From positions 87,001-151,000 of the forward strand of contig NZ_NISJ01000008.1 in NCBI RefSeq assembly GCF_002205635.1: a stretch of 64,000 bases of DNA. The letters are read 5' to 3'. Below are positions 35,598 through 44,228 of this stretch, piece by piece. The stretch's first letter is position 1. Every line of letters begins with the position of its first letter. The notes beneath the pieces are model-generated. The model had not been told where the DNA came from and did not search any database. It saw nothing but the letters and a program-made list of their open reading frames with translations. The position numbers were made by a program, and so were the translations under genes. Source of the DNA: Sphingopyxis witflariensis (GTDB lineage: Bacteria; Pseudomonadota; Alphaproteobacteria; Sphingomonadales; Sphingomonadaceae).

Positions 35598-36776
35598 ATG
35601 TCCATCCCTGACTTTGACGCCATCGTGCTGGGTGCCGGCGCGGCCGGTCTGATGTGCGCCGCGACCGCGGGACAGCGCGGGCGGCGCGTGTTGTTGCTCG
35701 ACCATGCCGATGCGGTCGGCAAGAAGATCCTGATTTCGGGCGGTGGGCGCTGCAACTTCACCAATGTGAACACCGCACCCGACCGCTTCATCTCGGCGAA
35801 CCCGCATTTCGCCAAGTCGGCGCTCGCGCGCTACACGCCCGCCGATTTCATCGCGCTGGTGAACGCGCATGGCATCGCGCACCACGAAAAGACGCTGGGC
35901 CAGCTCTTCTGCGACGGATCGGCGAAACAGATTGTCGCGATGCTGCTCGACGAAGCGGCCAAAGCCGGGGTCGATGTCCGTGTCGGCCAGCCGGTCGGCG
36001 AAGTGACCCACGCCGACAGCCGTTTCGGCGTTCAGTTCGGCGACACCCGCTTCACCGCCCCCAACCTGGTCATCGCGACCGGCGGCCCGTCGATCCCCAA
36101 AATGGGCGCAACCGGCTTCGCCTATGACCTCGCACGCCAGTTCGGATTGAAGGTCGTCGAGCCGCGCCCCGCGCTCGTCCCGCTGACATTGGGCGGCGAC
36201 GATGTGCTGTTCCGCGAGCTCTCCGGCATCGCCGCGCCGGTCGCGGCGCGTGCGGGAAAGGCGGTATTCCGCGAAGCCGCGCTCTTCACCCACCGCGGGC
36301 TGTCGGGTCCGGCGATCCTCCAGATCAGCAGCTATTGGCGTCACGGCGAGCCGGTGACGATCGACTTCCTCCCCGACATGTCATCGGGCTGGCTGCTCGA
36401 CGCCAAGCGCAACCGTCCGCGTGCGACCGTGCGTGCGGTGCTCGGCGCACAGCTTCCCGACCGGCTCGCCGAAACGCTTGCCGAACGGCTGGCGCTGCCC
36501 GGCGAACTCGCCGCCCAGACCGACCGCAAATTGACCGATGCCGAGGCGCGTCTCGCGCGCTGGAGCTTCCATCCCAATGGCACCGAAGGCTTTGCCAAGG
36601 CCGAGGTGACCGTGGGTGGAATCAGCACCGCGGGGCTGTCATCGCAATCAATGGTGGCCAAAACCATTCCCGGCCTGTATGCGGTCGGCGAGGCCGTAGA
36701 TGTCACAGGGTGGTTAGGCGGCTATAATTTTCAATGGGCTTGGGCCAGCGGACACGCTGCGGGCCAGGCGATTTGA
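35598..36776 (+). CDS. BaiN/RdsA-type NAD(P)/FAD-dependent oxidoreductase
   Basis: A 392-residue flavoprotein of the HI0933 family. It has the FAD motif GAGAAGLMCA, the family signature K-I-L-I-S-G-G-G-R-C-N-F-T-N, A-T-G-G-P-S-I-P-K-M-G-A-T-G and the C-terminal G-E-x-x-D-V-x-G-W-L-G-G-Y-N-F-Q-W-A-W-x-S-G. It reduces an unknown substrate; some members act on dihydrothymine-like or bile-acid-like compounds. It follows the small HTH gene by seven bases and probably shares the transcript. Confidence 0.9.
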   Translation: MSIPDFDAIVLGAGAAGLMCAATAGQRGRRVLLLDHADAVGKKILISGGGRCNFTNVNTAPDRFISANPHFAKSALARYTPADFIALVNAHGIAHHEKTLGQLFCDGSAKQIVAMLLDEAAKAGVDVRVGQPVGEVTHADSRFGVQFGDTRFTAPNLVIATGGPSIPKMGATGFAYDLARQFGLKVVEPRPALVPLTLGGDDVLFRELSGIAAPVAARAGKAVFREAALFTHRGLSGPAILQISSYWRHGEPVTIDFLPDMSSGWLLDAKRNRPRATVRAVLGAQLPDRLAETLAERLALPGELAAQTDRKLTDAEARLARWSFHPNGTEGFAKAEVTVGGISTAGLSSQSMVAKTIPGLYAVGEAVDVTGWLGGYNFQWAWASGHAAGQAI

Positions 36777-36842
36777 ACCCGATTTAACCCCTTGTCCCTC
36801 TGCCCCCACCCACTTGGGTGACGGCAATCTATTGAGATCATA

Positions 36843-38729
36843 ATGTCTTTTGAAAATATGTCCCCCGTCCTTTCGGACGCGCTCAGCGCGCGCGGCTATG
36901 AAGCCCTCACCCCCGTCCAGTCCGCCGTGATCGAATCAGAAGCGCAGGGCCGTGACCTCGTCGTGTCGGCGCAAACCGGCTCCGGCAAGACCGTCGCCTT
37001 TGGCCTCGCGATGGCCGATCAGCTGCTCGAGGGCGATAAAATGCCCTTCGCGACCTCGCCGCTCGCGCTCATCATCGCACCGACCCGCGAACTCGCACTC
37101 CAGGTCAGCCGCGAGCTCAGCTGGCTCTATGCCAAGGCGGGCGCGCGCATCGCGACCTGCGTCGGCGGCATGGACGCCAGCAAGGAACGCCGCGCGCTCA
37201 GTCAGGGCGTACAGGTCGTCGTCGGCACCCCGGGCCGCCTGCGCGATCACCTCGAACGCGGCGCACTCGACCTCTCGGCGCTGCGCGTCGCGGTGCTCGA
37301 TGAGGCCGACGAAATGCTCGACATGGGCTTTCGCGACGATCTCGAGGAAATTCTCGACGCCACCCCGGCGACGCGCCGCACCCTCCTCTTTTCGGCAACG
37401 ATGCCCAAGCCGATCGTTCAGCTCGCCAAGCGCTATCAGCAAAATGCGCTGCGCATCTCGACCGTCGGCGAAGATCGCGGCCATGGCGACATCGCCTATC
37501 AGGCCGTGACCGTCGCCCCCGCCGACATCGAAGGCGCGGTGGTCAACCTGCTGCGCCTGCATGATGCCGAGACCGCGATGCTGTTCTGCGCGACGCGCGA
37601 CAATGTCCGTCGCCTCCACGCCAGCCTCGTCGAGCGCGGCTTCGCCGCCGTCGCTTTGTCGGGCGAGCATAGCCAGAACGAACGCAACCACGCGCTGCAA
37701 GCGCTGCGTGATCGCCGCGCCCGCGTCTGCGTCGCGACCGACGTCGCCGCACGCGGCATCGATCTTCCGACCCTCAGCCTCGTCGTCCATGTCGAAATCC
37801 CCCGCGACGCCGAAGCCCTGCAGCACCGTTCGGGCCGCACCGGCCGCGCGGGCAAAAAGGGCACCGCGGTCATCATCGTTCCCTATCCGCGCCGCCGCCG
37901 CGTCGACGGCATGCTGCGCGGTGCGCGGATCGAGGCCGAATGGATGGACGCCCCGACCGCCGCCGACGTGCGCAAGCGCGATCAGGAACGCCTGATCGAG
38001 AAATTGCTTGCCCCCGTCGAGCATGAGCCGGAGGATCTGGAACTCGCGCAGCGCCTGATGGCCGAACGCAGCGCCGAAGATATCGCCGCGTCGCTCGTCC
38101 GCGCGCACCGCGCGCTGATGCCGCCGCCCGAGGATCTGCTCGATAACAGCCCGCGCGGCCGCGACAGCGCCGGCCGCCCTGAGCGCGGAGAGCGTTTCGA
38201 ACGCCCCGAGCGTGGCGCTGGCGGCGAACGCGAAGGCTTCGAGGATGCCGTCTGGTTCAAGATCAACATCGGCCGCCACCAGAATGCCGATCCGCGCTGG
38301 ATCCTGCCTTTGCTCTGCCGCCGTGGCCATGTGACCAAGGGTGAGATTGGTGCAATCCGCATCGGCCCCAAGGAAACGATGTTCAACATCCCGCGCGCGA
38401 TCGCCGATCGCTTTGCCGAGGCGGTGCTGCGCAGCGCCAATGCCGATGGCGAGGATGACAGCGGCGTCGCGATCACCCCCGCACCCGACGGCCCGACCTA
38501 TCCGCCGCGCCGCGATAAAGGTGGCCATCAGGGCGGCCCGCGCGACGGCGCTCCGCGCTCGACGCTGGGCCGCGCGCCCGGCGGCGACCGCGGCTTCGGC
38601 GATCGTTCGGGCCCGCGTGGCCCGGGCGGCTTCGGCGATCGCGCTGGTCCCCGCGGCCCGGGCGGCAAGCCGCCATACAAGGCGAAGCCCTTTGGCAACA
38701 AGGGCGGACCGCGCAAGCCCACCCGCTAA
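36843..38729 (+). CDS. DEAD-box RNA helicase with DbpA-like RNA-binding domain
   Basis: A 628-residue DEAD-box helicase. It has Q motif PVQ, Walker A AQTGSGKT (43-50), DEAD in VLDEADEM, SAT, and motif VI HRSGRTGRAGKKG. Residues of about 465-545 form a DbpA-like RNA-binding domain (WFKINIGRHQNADPRWILPLL). The tail is rich in G, R, D and P (RGPGGFGDR repeats), likely disordered and RNA-binding. It remodels ribosomal or structured RNA, often at low temperature. A possible terminator follows the stop. Confidence 0.93.
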   Translation: MSFENMSPVLSDALSARGYEALTPVQSAVIESEAQGRDLVVSAQTGSGKTVAFGLAMADQLLEGDKMPFATSPLALIIAPTRELALQVSRELSWLYAKAGARIATCVGGMDASKERRALSQGVQVVVGTPGRLRDHLERGALDLSALRVAVLDEADEMLDMGFRDDLEEILDATPATRRTLLFSATMPKPIVQLAKRYQQNALRISTVGEDRGHGDIAYQAVTVAPADIEGAVVNLLRLHDAETAMLFCATRDNVRRLHASLVERGFAAVALSGEHSQNERNHALQALRDRRARVCVATDVAARGIDLPTLSLVVHVEIPRDAEALQHRSGRTGRAGKKGTAVIIVPYPRRRRVDGMLRGARIEAEWMDAPTAADVRKRDQERLIEKLLAPVEHEPEDLELAQRLMAERSAEDIAASLVRAHRALMPPPEDLLDNSPRGRDSAGRPERGERFERPERGAGGEREGFEDAVWFKINIGRHQNADPRWILPLLCRRGHVTKGEIGAIRIGPKETMFNIPRAIADRFAEAVLRSANADGEDDSGVAITPAPDGPTYPPRRDKGGHQGGPRDGAPRSTLGRAPGGDRGFGDRSGPRGPGGFGDRAGPRGPGGKPPYKAKPFGNKGGPRKPTR

Positions 38730-38739
38730 GCGTCTTCAA

Positions 38740-38758
38740 CCCCTCCCCGGGGGAGGGG
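38740..38758 (+). terminator. GC-rich hairpin after DEAD-box gene
   Basis: CCCCTCCCC pairs with GGGGAGGGG just after the helicase stop and is followed by CTTTG. The loop is very short, so the top pairs would open. A weak intrinsic terminator or a relic of the GGGAGGGG repeats is possible. Confidence 0.35.
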
Positions 38759-38827
38759 CTTTGATCGCACCGCCCTTGCGCCGCCCTCCCCGCCGCCCCA
38801 AATGGGCCGGACAGCAGGAGAGCAGCG

Positions 38828-39805
38828 ATGCAAGCGATCGAAGCCTTTATCGAAAGCCAGGGCGGCCCCGAGGTCATCGACTGGCGCACGGTCACATTGG
38901 GCAAGCCCGGTCCGGGTGAAGTCCTGCTCCGCCAGACTGCGGTCGGGCTCAACTATCTCGACACCTATCACCGCGACGGCACCTATCCGATCGCGCTACC
39001 CGGCGGGCTCGGCGTCGAATCGGCCGGCGAAGTCATCGCCGTCGGCGAAGGCGTCACCGGCTTCAAACCCGGCGACCGCGCCGCGACCTTCGGCCCCGAA
39101 CGCAACGCCTATGCCAGCGCGCGTATCCTCAACGCCGCGTCGCTGTTCAAACTCCCCGCAAATATCGACGATGAAACCGCCGCCGCTGCGCTGCTCAAAG
39201 CGTGCACGGTCGAGATGCTCGTCGAACGCTGCGCCAAGGTCGAGGCCGGCTGGCCGGTGCTCGTCCACGCCGCCGCAGGCGGCGTCGGGCTGATCCTCGT
39301 CCAGTGGCTGAAATCGGTCGGCGCGACGGTGATCGGCACTGTCAGCACCGAAGCCAAGGCGCACGCCGCGCGCGAAGCCGGCGCCGACCATGTGCTGATG
39401 TACAAGCAGGATGATGTCGCCGCGCATGTCCGCGAGATCACCGACGGTCAGGGCGTGCCCGTGACCTTCGACGGCATCGGCATGGCAACATGGAATGTCT
39501 CACTGAAAGCCACTGCGCGGCGCGGGCTGATCGTCAGCTATGGCAATGCCGGCGGGCCTGTAACCGGGGTCAATCTCGGCATCCTCGCCCAGCATGGCTC
39601 GCAATTCGTTACCCGCCCGACGCTGTTCGACTATTATCTCCACCCCGGCGAGCGCGCCGCCGGCGCCGCGCGGGTGTTCGAGATGATCGCATCGGGCGCG
39701 GTGCAAATCACCGTCGGCCAGCGTTACGGGCTGCAGGATGCAGCAAGGGCGCATGCCGATCTGGAGGCGGGGCGGACAACGGGTTCGACTTTGTTGATAC
39801 CCTAA
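38828..39805 (+). CDS. qor: NADPH:quinone oxidoreductase (zinc-free MDR family)
   Basis: A 325-residue medium-chain dehydrogenase/reductase of the quinone oxidoreductase type. It has the conserved start E-V-I-D-W-R-x-V, the Y-L-D-T-Y-H-R-D-G-T-Y motif and the NADPH loop A-A-A-G-G-V-G. Catalytic zinc cysteines are absent. It reduces quinones or enones with NADPH. AGGAGAG lies six bases upstream of the ATG. The gene stands alone, followed by a family A repeat. Confidence 0.92.
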   Translation: MQAIEAFIESQGGPEVIDWRTVTLGKPGPGEVLLRQTAVGLNYLDTYHRDGTYPIALPGGLGVESAGEVIAVGEGVTGFKPGDRAATFGPERNAYASARILNAASLFKLPANIDDETAAAALLKACTVEMLVERCAKVEAGWPVLVHAAAGGVGLILVQWLKSVGATVIGTVSTEAKAHAAREAGADHVLMYKQDDVAAHVREITDGQGVPVTFDGIGMATWNVSLKATARRGLIVSYGNAGGPVTGVNLGILAQHGSQFVTRPTLFDYYLHPGERAAGAARVFEMIASGAVQITVGQRYGLQDAARAHADLEAGRTTGSTLLIP

Positions 39806-39830
39806 ACATCCCTTCCGGCTTGATTTGTAT

Positions 39831-39926
39831 CGTCATTGCGAGCGAAGCGAAGCAATCTCCAGCCGTCAGCCCTGCGCACGATCGATGACTGGAGATTGCC
39901 GCGTCGCTTCGCTCCTAGCAATGACG
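39831..39926. repeat. Palindromic intergenic repeat, family A (copy 3)
   Basis: CGTCATTGCGAGCGAAGCG pairs with CGCTTCGCTCCTAGCAATGACG, with an inner AATCTCCAG/CTGGAGATT arm. It lies between convergent qor and fghA and may end both transcripts. Confidence 0.9.
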
Positions 39927-39954
39927 AGGATAATCAACGCAAAGTCATTGCGGT

Positions 39955-40803
39955 CTAAGCCTTCAACCGCTCCGCATGCCATGCAACATGCTCGGCCATG
40001 AAGCTCGAAATGAAATAATAGCTGTGATCATACCCCGGCTGCATACGGATCTCGGCCTTCTGCCCAGCCAGCTCGCACGCTTCGACCAGCAAATGCGTCT
40101 TCAACTGCTCTGCCAGAAAACCATCAGCCTCACCCTGATCGACCAGCAGGTCGGGCACCCGCGCCCCGCCCGCGATAAGCGCGCACGCATCATAGACGCT
40201 CCACGCCGCGCGATCCTCGCCCAGATAATTCGACAGCGCCTTCTCCCCCCACGGACATTGCAAAGGCGCGACGATCGGCGAAAAGGCAGACACGGAACGG
40301 AAGCGATCGGGCGTCCTCAGCGCTACGGTCAGCGCGCCATGCCCGCCCATCGAATGGCCGCTGATCGCCTGCCGCGTCATATCGGCGGCAGGAAACTCGC
40401 GCAGGATCAGCGACGGCAGCTCATCCTCGACATAGGATCGCATTCGGTAATTCGCCGCCCACGGCTCTTCGGTCGCATCGACATAGAAGCCCGCGCCCAG
40501 CCCGAAATCCCACGCACCCTCCGGATCGTCGGGGACGCCCTCACCGCGCGGGCTGGTGTCGGGCGCGATGAAGATGACGCCATGCTCGGCGCAGGCGGCG
40601 CGATATTCGCCCTTCTCCATCACATTGGCGTGGGTGCAGGTCAGCCCTGACAAATACCAAAGCACCGGCAGCTTCGCGCCCGGCGCATGATCGGGGACAA
40701 AGACCGCAAAACTCATGTCGGTGCCGGTGGTGGTACTAGCGTGCTTATAGACGCCTTGCGTCCCGCCATGGCTGCGATTGGTCGAAAGGATTTCGAGGGT
40801 CAT
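39955..40803 (-). CDS. fghA: S-formylglutathione hydrolase
   Basis: A 282-residue esterase-D-type hydrolase. Nucleophile S151 is in G-H-S-M-G-G-H-G, with D (PDLLVDQGEAD) and H (GYDHSYYF). The Y-L-S-G-L-T-C-T-H-A-N segment is typical of FghA. It hydrolyses S-formylglutathione to formate and glutathione, the last step of glutathione-dependent formaldehyde oxidation. The ATG overlaps the YbaK stop by four bases. It is the last gene of the adhC operon. Confidence 0.96.
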   Translation of the reverse strand: MTLEILSTNRSHGGTQGVYKHASTTTGTDMSFAVFVPDHAPGAKLPVLWYLSGLTCTHANVMEKGEYRAACAEHGVIFIAPDTSPRGEGVPDDPEGAWDFGLGAGFYVDATEEPWAANYRMRSYVEDELPSLILREFPAADMTRQAISGHSMGGHGALTVALRTPDRFRSVSAFSPIVAPLQCPWGEKALSNYLGEDRAAWSVYDACALIAGGARVPDLLVDQGEADGFLAEQLKTHLLVEACELAGQKAEIRMQPGYDHSYYFISSFMAEHVAWHAERLKA

Positions 40804-41306
40804 TTGGGTTCCTGCACGGGAATGGAGACAATGATTGGCGCATGCCCCCAATGGCGTAGCAGGTCCAGTATCGCCACCCCCGAAAGCCCGAGTGTCGCGG
40901 TGTTGCGCAGCGGATGGACATTAACCGGATCGGACACCGCCAGCCCGACGTCGAGAACGACCGCGATGCTTCCGGGTGCCGCGTTGATCGCGGCGAGCGG
41001 GGTCACCGATCCGGGCGCAATGCCGAGCAGACGCTCCATATCCTCGGCTTTGCCAAAGCTCACGCGCTTGCTGCCGATCGCGGCGGGCAGGGCCTTCAGG
41101 TCAACGCGCGCTTCGGCGGGCACCGTGACGAGCCAATATGCTCCGCCAGCATCCTTCAGAAACAGATTTTTGGTATGGGCCCCCGGCATGGCGGCGTGCA
41201 CCGCGTCGCTCTCGGCGACGGTGAACACCGCATCATGTTCATGGGCGGCGAAGGGGACCGCGAGCGCACCCAGGTCCGCCAGCAATCCCGCTTCGCCGCG
41301 CATCAT
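40800..41306 (-). CDS. YbaK/ProXp-type aminoacyl-tRNA deacylase
   Basis: A 168-residue YbaK/PrdX-type domain protein. It has the conserved K-N-L-F-L-K-D, A-E-D-M-E-R-L-L-G-I-x-P-G-S-V-T-P and a late C-terminal V-H-P-L-x-N-x-x-T-L-G-L segment. Members remove wrongly attached amino acids from tRNAPro or related tRNAs; the PrdX subgroup handles Ala-tRNAPro. Why it sits in a formaldehyde-detoxification operon is unclear. It lies three bases after the VOC gene and overlaps fghA. Confidence 0.85.
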   Translation of the reverse strand: MMRGEAGLLADLGALAVPFAAHEHDAVFTVAESDAVHAAMPGAHTKNLFLKDAGGAYWLVTVPAEARVDLKALPAAIGSKRVSFGKAEDMERLLGIAPGSVTPLAAINAAPGSIAVVLDVGLAVSDPVNVHPLRNTATLGLSGVAILDLLRHWGHAPIIVSIPVQEPK

Positions 41307-41309
41307 GGG

Positions 41310-41690
41310 TCAGACCATGCGGTGCATGACGCAGACCTTGTTGCCGGTCGGGTCGCGCAGATAGGCGAGATACATTTTCATACCATTGCCTTCGCGCACA
41401 CCCGGCGGGTCTTCGATCGCCTTGCCGCCAGCAGCGACGCCCGCCGCATGCCATGCGTCGGCCTGTTCGGGACCGGTCACGGCAAAGCCGATGGTGCAGC
41501 CATTGCCAGCCGTTGCCGGTTCGCCGTCGATCGGCGGGGTGACAAGAAACAGTCCGCCATTGTGCATATAGATGAGGCGGCCCTTGTCGTCCTGGATCGC
41601 CGGCTTGCCGCCGAGCGCCTGGAAGGTCGCATCATAAAATTTCTTTGCCGCGTCGAGGTCGTTCGCCCCGACCATATTATGGCTGTACAT
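41310..41690 (-). CDS. VOC family protein (first copy)
   Basis: A 126-residue vicinal-oxygen-chelate protein (M-Y-S-H-N-M-V-G-A-N-D-L-D-A-A-K-K-F-Y-D, then the C-terminal K-M-Y-L-A-Y-L-R-D-P-T-G-N-K). One metal-ligand-like histidine is present in the N-terminal unit and a C-terminal E is absent, so a glyoxalase-I activity is not certain. AGGAGAGAG lies close upstream of the ATG. It is a paralogue of the second VOC gene in the same operon (41% scale by eye, not computed). Confidence 0.85.
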   Translation of the reverse strand: MYSHNMVGANDLDAAKKFYDATFQALGGKPAIQDDKGRLIYMHNGGLFLVTPPIDGEPATAGNGCTIGFAVTGPEQADAWHAAGVAAGGKAIEDPPGVREGNGMKMYLAYLRDPTGNKVCVMHRMV

Positions 41691-41740
41691 CGCTCTCTCC
41701 TTTTTTCGTTGCGAATCGCTACGGAACTGTGCGCGCTGTC

Positions 41741-42610
41741 TCAGCGAAAAACCACTGTCTTTCGCCCGTCGATCAGCACGCGCTGTTCGGCAACCCAGCG
41801 CACCGCTTTCGCGAGCACCTGCGCCTCGATATCGCGGCCGGTGCGGATCAGATCCTCGACGCTGTTGCGGTGGTCGACCCGCTCGACCGCCTGTTCGATG
41901 ATCGGCCCCTCATCGAGGTCACCGGTGACGAAATGCGCGGTCGCGCCGATCAGCTTGACCCCGCGCTCATGCGCGCGATGATAGGGTTTCGCGCCCTTGA
42001 ATCCCGGCAGGAAACTGTGGTGAATATTGATGCAACGCCCCGCGAGCTTTGCCGACAGCTCGCTCGACAGCACCTGCATATAGCGTGCGAGAACCAGATA
42101 GTCGGCGCCAGCATCGGCCATGACCTGCAGGATCGCCGTTTCCTGTTCGGCACGGTTCGCATCGCTGACCGGTAAATGATGAAAGGGCACCCCATGCCAT
42201 TCGGTCAGGCGCCGCAGATGCTCATGGTTCGACACCACACCCGCGATATCGATCGCCAGATTGCCCGTCGACCAGCGATGGAGAAGGTCATTGAGGCAAT
42301 GGCTCCCCTGCGAAACCGCAATGACGAAGCGCGGCTTGGCGGCGCTGTCGCTGATTCGCGCGTCCATCGCAAAGCGTTCAACGATCGGAGCAAAGGCCGC
42401 TTCGATCCCGGCGAGATCATCCGGAAAGGCCGGCCCCGCACCACGAAATGCGACGCGCATAAAAAAGCGTCCCGAATCGAGGTCGGCATATTGCTGGCTG
42501 TCGAGGATGAAGCCGTCACGCTCTGCGAGCAACCCGGTCACCGCCGCAACGATGCCGACCGCATCGACGCAGCTGAAGGTGAGGACAAAGGCGGGCGATT
42601 GCGTTTCCAT
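41741..42610 (-). CDS. purU: Formyltetrahydrofolate deformylase
   Basis: A 289-residue PurU. An N-terminal ACT domain (about residues 7-85) precedes a formyltransferase-like hydrolase domain with the N-I-H-H-S-F-L-P-G-F motif and catalytic D in G-D-L-D-E-G-P-I-I. It releases formate from 10-formyl-tetrahydrofolate. Placed with adhC and fghA, it suggests coordinated disposal of one-carbon units from formaldehyde. The start overlaps the upstream VOC stop (TGATG). Confidence 0.96.
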   Translation of the reverse strand: METQSPAFVLTFSCVDAVGIVAAVTGLLAERDGFILDSQQYADLDSGRFFMRVAFRGAGPAFPDDLAGIEAAFAPIVERFAMDARISDSAAKPRFVIAVSQGSHCLNDLLHRWSTGNLAIDIAGVVSNHEHLRRLTEWHGVPFHHLPVSDANRAEQETAILQVMADAGADYLVLARYMQVLSSELSAKLAGRCINIHHSFLPGFKGAKPYHRAHERGVKLIGATAHFVTGDLDEGPIIEQAVERVDHRNSVEDLIRTGRDIEAQVLAKAVRWVAEQRVLIDGRKTVVFR

Positions 42611-42993
42611 CAGGCGACCCGGTGCGTTGCGCACAGCTTGTTGCCCGCAGGATCGCGCAGATAGGCCAGATAAAGCTGCCGGCCCTCGGTTCCGTGGCGG
42701 ATGCCCGGCGGATCCTCGATCATCCTGCCGCCGTTCGCCGCACCCGCAGCATGCCACGCATCGACCGCATCGGTCGACGCGGCCGCGAAGCCCAGCGTTC
42801 CGCCATTGGCACCATGCGCCGCTTCGCCGTTGAGCGGCTTGGTAATCAGGAAGCGTCCGCCGGCATGCGAATAGATCAACCGGCCCCATGCATCGACGGT
42901 CCCCGGCGGGACGCCGAGCGCACCCAGTGCTGCATCATAGAAACGGCGCGCGGCTTCGATATCGTCGGCGCCCAGCGCGACATGGCTGAACAT
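42610..42993 (-). CDS. VOC family protein (second copy)
   Basis: A 127-residue VOC protein (M-F-S-H-V-A-L-G-A-D-D-I-E-A-A-R-R-F-Y-D, ending Q-L-Y-L-A-Y-L-R-D-P-A-G-N-K). It is closely similar to the other VOC protein in this operon, so the two are duplicates that may form a heterodimer or have separate substrates. The ATG at 42993 is preferred; the longer frame overlaps adhC. It lies between adhC and purU and is coupled to purU. Confidence 0.87.
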   Translation of the reverse strand: MFSHVALGADDIEAARRFYDAALGALGVPPGTVDAWGRLIYSHAGGRFLITKPLNGEAAHGANGGTLGFAAASTDAVDAWHAAGAANGGRMIEDPPGIRHGTEGRQLYLAYLRDPAGNKLCATHRVA

Positions 42994-43000
42994 GCCGGCC

Positions 43001-44113
43001 TCAGAAGACGACGACGGAGCGGATGGATTCGCCCGCATGCATCAGGTCGAAACCCTTGTTGATCTCTTCGAGGCCCATGACGTGGGTGATCATCGGATCG
43101 ATCTCGATCTTGCCCTGCATATACATGTCGACAATCTTCGGCACGTCGGTGCGGCCCTTCGCGCCGCCGAAAGCGGTGCCGCGCCAGTTGCGCCCGGTGA
43201 CGAGCTGGAACGGTCGCGTCGCAATCTCCTTGCCCGCCTCGGCGACGCCGATGATGATCGAGGTGCCCCAGCCGCGATGGCAGGCTTCGAGCGCGGTGCG
43301 CATCACCTCGGTATTGCCGGTGGCGTCGAAGGTGTAATCGGCGCCGCCGTCGGTCATCTGGACGATCGCCGCGACGACTTCCTCGCGGCTCATGCCCTTC
43401 GAGTTGAGGAACTCGGTCATGCCGAACTTGCGGCCCCATTCCTCACGCGAGGGATTGATGTCGACGCCGATGATCTTGTCGGCGCCCGCGAGGCGCGCGC
43501 CCTGGATCACGTTGAGCCCGATGCCGCCGAGCCCGAAAATGACGACATTGTCGCCGACCTGCACCTTGGCGGTGTTGATCACCGCACCGACGCCGGTGGT
43601 CACGCCACAGCCGATGTAGCAGCTCGACTGGAACGGCGCGTCCTGACGGATTTTCGCGACCGCAATCTCGGGCAGCACGGTGAAGTTCGAGAAGGTCGAA
43701 CAGCCCATATAATGGAAGATCGGCTGGCCCTTGTAGCTGAAGCGCGTCGTGCCGTCGGGCATCAGCCCCTTGCCCTGCGTCGCGCGGATCGCGGTGCAGA
43801 GGTTGGTCTTGCCCGACAGGCAGCTTTTGCACTGGCGGCATTCGGGGGTGTAGAGCGGGATGACATGGTCGCCGGGGACGACGCTGGTGACGCCCGCGCC
43901 GACTTCGCGCACAATGCCCGCGCCCTCATGGCCGAGCACGCTCGGGAAGATGCCTTCGCTGTCGAAGCCGTCGAGCGTATAGGCATCGGTATGGCAAATC
44001 CCCGTCGCCATAATCTCAACCAGAACCTCGCCCGCCTTCGGCCCCTCAAGGTCGAGTTCGACGATCTCAAGTGGCTTCTTGGCTTCGAACGCTACGGCGG
44101 CACGGGTCTTCAT
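43001..44113 (-). CDS. adhC: S-(hydroxymethyl)glutathione dehydrogenase (class III ADH)
   Basis: A 370-residue class III alcohol dehydrogenase. It has the catalytic zinc ligands in G-I-C-H-T-D and H-E-G-A-G, four structural-zinc cysteines (C-x2-C-x2-C-x7-C in [15 protein letters not shown]), G-L-G-G-I-G-L for NAD, and the class [20 protein letters not shown]. It oxidises the spontaneous glutathione-formaldehyde adduct and is the first gene of the detoxification operon. The ATG at 44113 gives the conserved MKTRAAVA start. Confidence 0.97.
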   Translation of the reverse strand: MKTRAAVAFEAKKPLEIVELDLEGPKAGEVLVEIMATGICHTDAYTLDGFDSEGIFPSVLGHEGAGIVREVGAGVTSVVPGDHVIPLYTPECRQCKSCLSGKTNLCTAIRATQGKGLMPDGTTRFSYKGQPIFHYMGCSTFSNFTVLPEIAVAKIRQDAPFQSSCYIGCGVTTGVGAVINTAKVQVGDNVVIFGLGGIGLNVIQGARLAGADKIIGVDINPSREEWGRKFGMTEFLNSKGMSREEVVAAIVQMTDGGADYTFDATGNTEVMRTALEACHRGWGTSIIIGVAEAGKEIATRPFQLVTGRNWRGTAFGGAKGRTDVPKIVDMYMQGKIEIDPMITHVMGLEEINKGFDLMHAGESIRSVVVF

Positions 44114-44137
44114 GGCTTCGATCCTATTCTTCCTGTT

Positions 44138-44212
44138 CTCCGGCACAAGCCGGGGTCCAGATGTCATCCCCAAATGCGGCGTCCATGGGCCCCTGCTTAC
44201 GCCGGGGAACGA
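44138..44212. repeat. Degenerate family C-like repeat
   Basis: CTCCGGCACAAGCCGGGGTCCAG ... GTCCATGGGCCCCTGCTTACGCCGGGG keeps the pattern of two GC-rich hairpin arms around GTCATCCC but is diverged from the other two copies. It lies between sdaA and adhC. Confidence 0.6.
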
Positions 44213-44228
44213 ACTGGCCGCGATGCTA

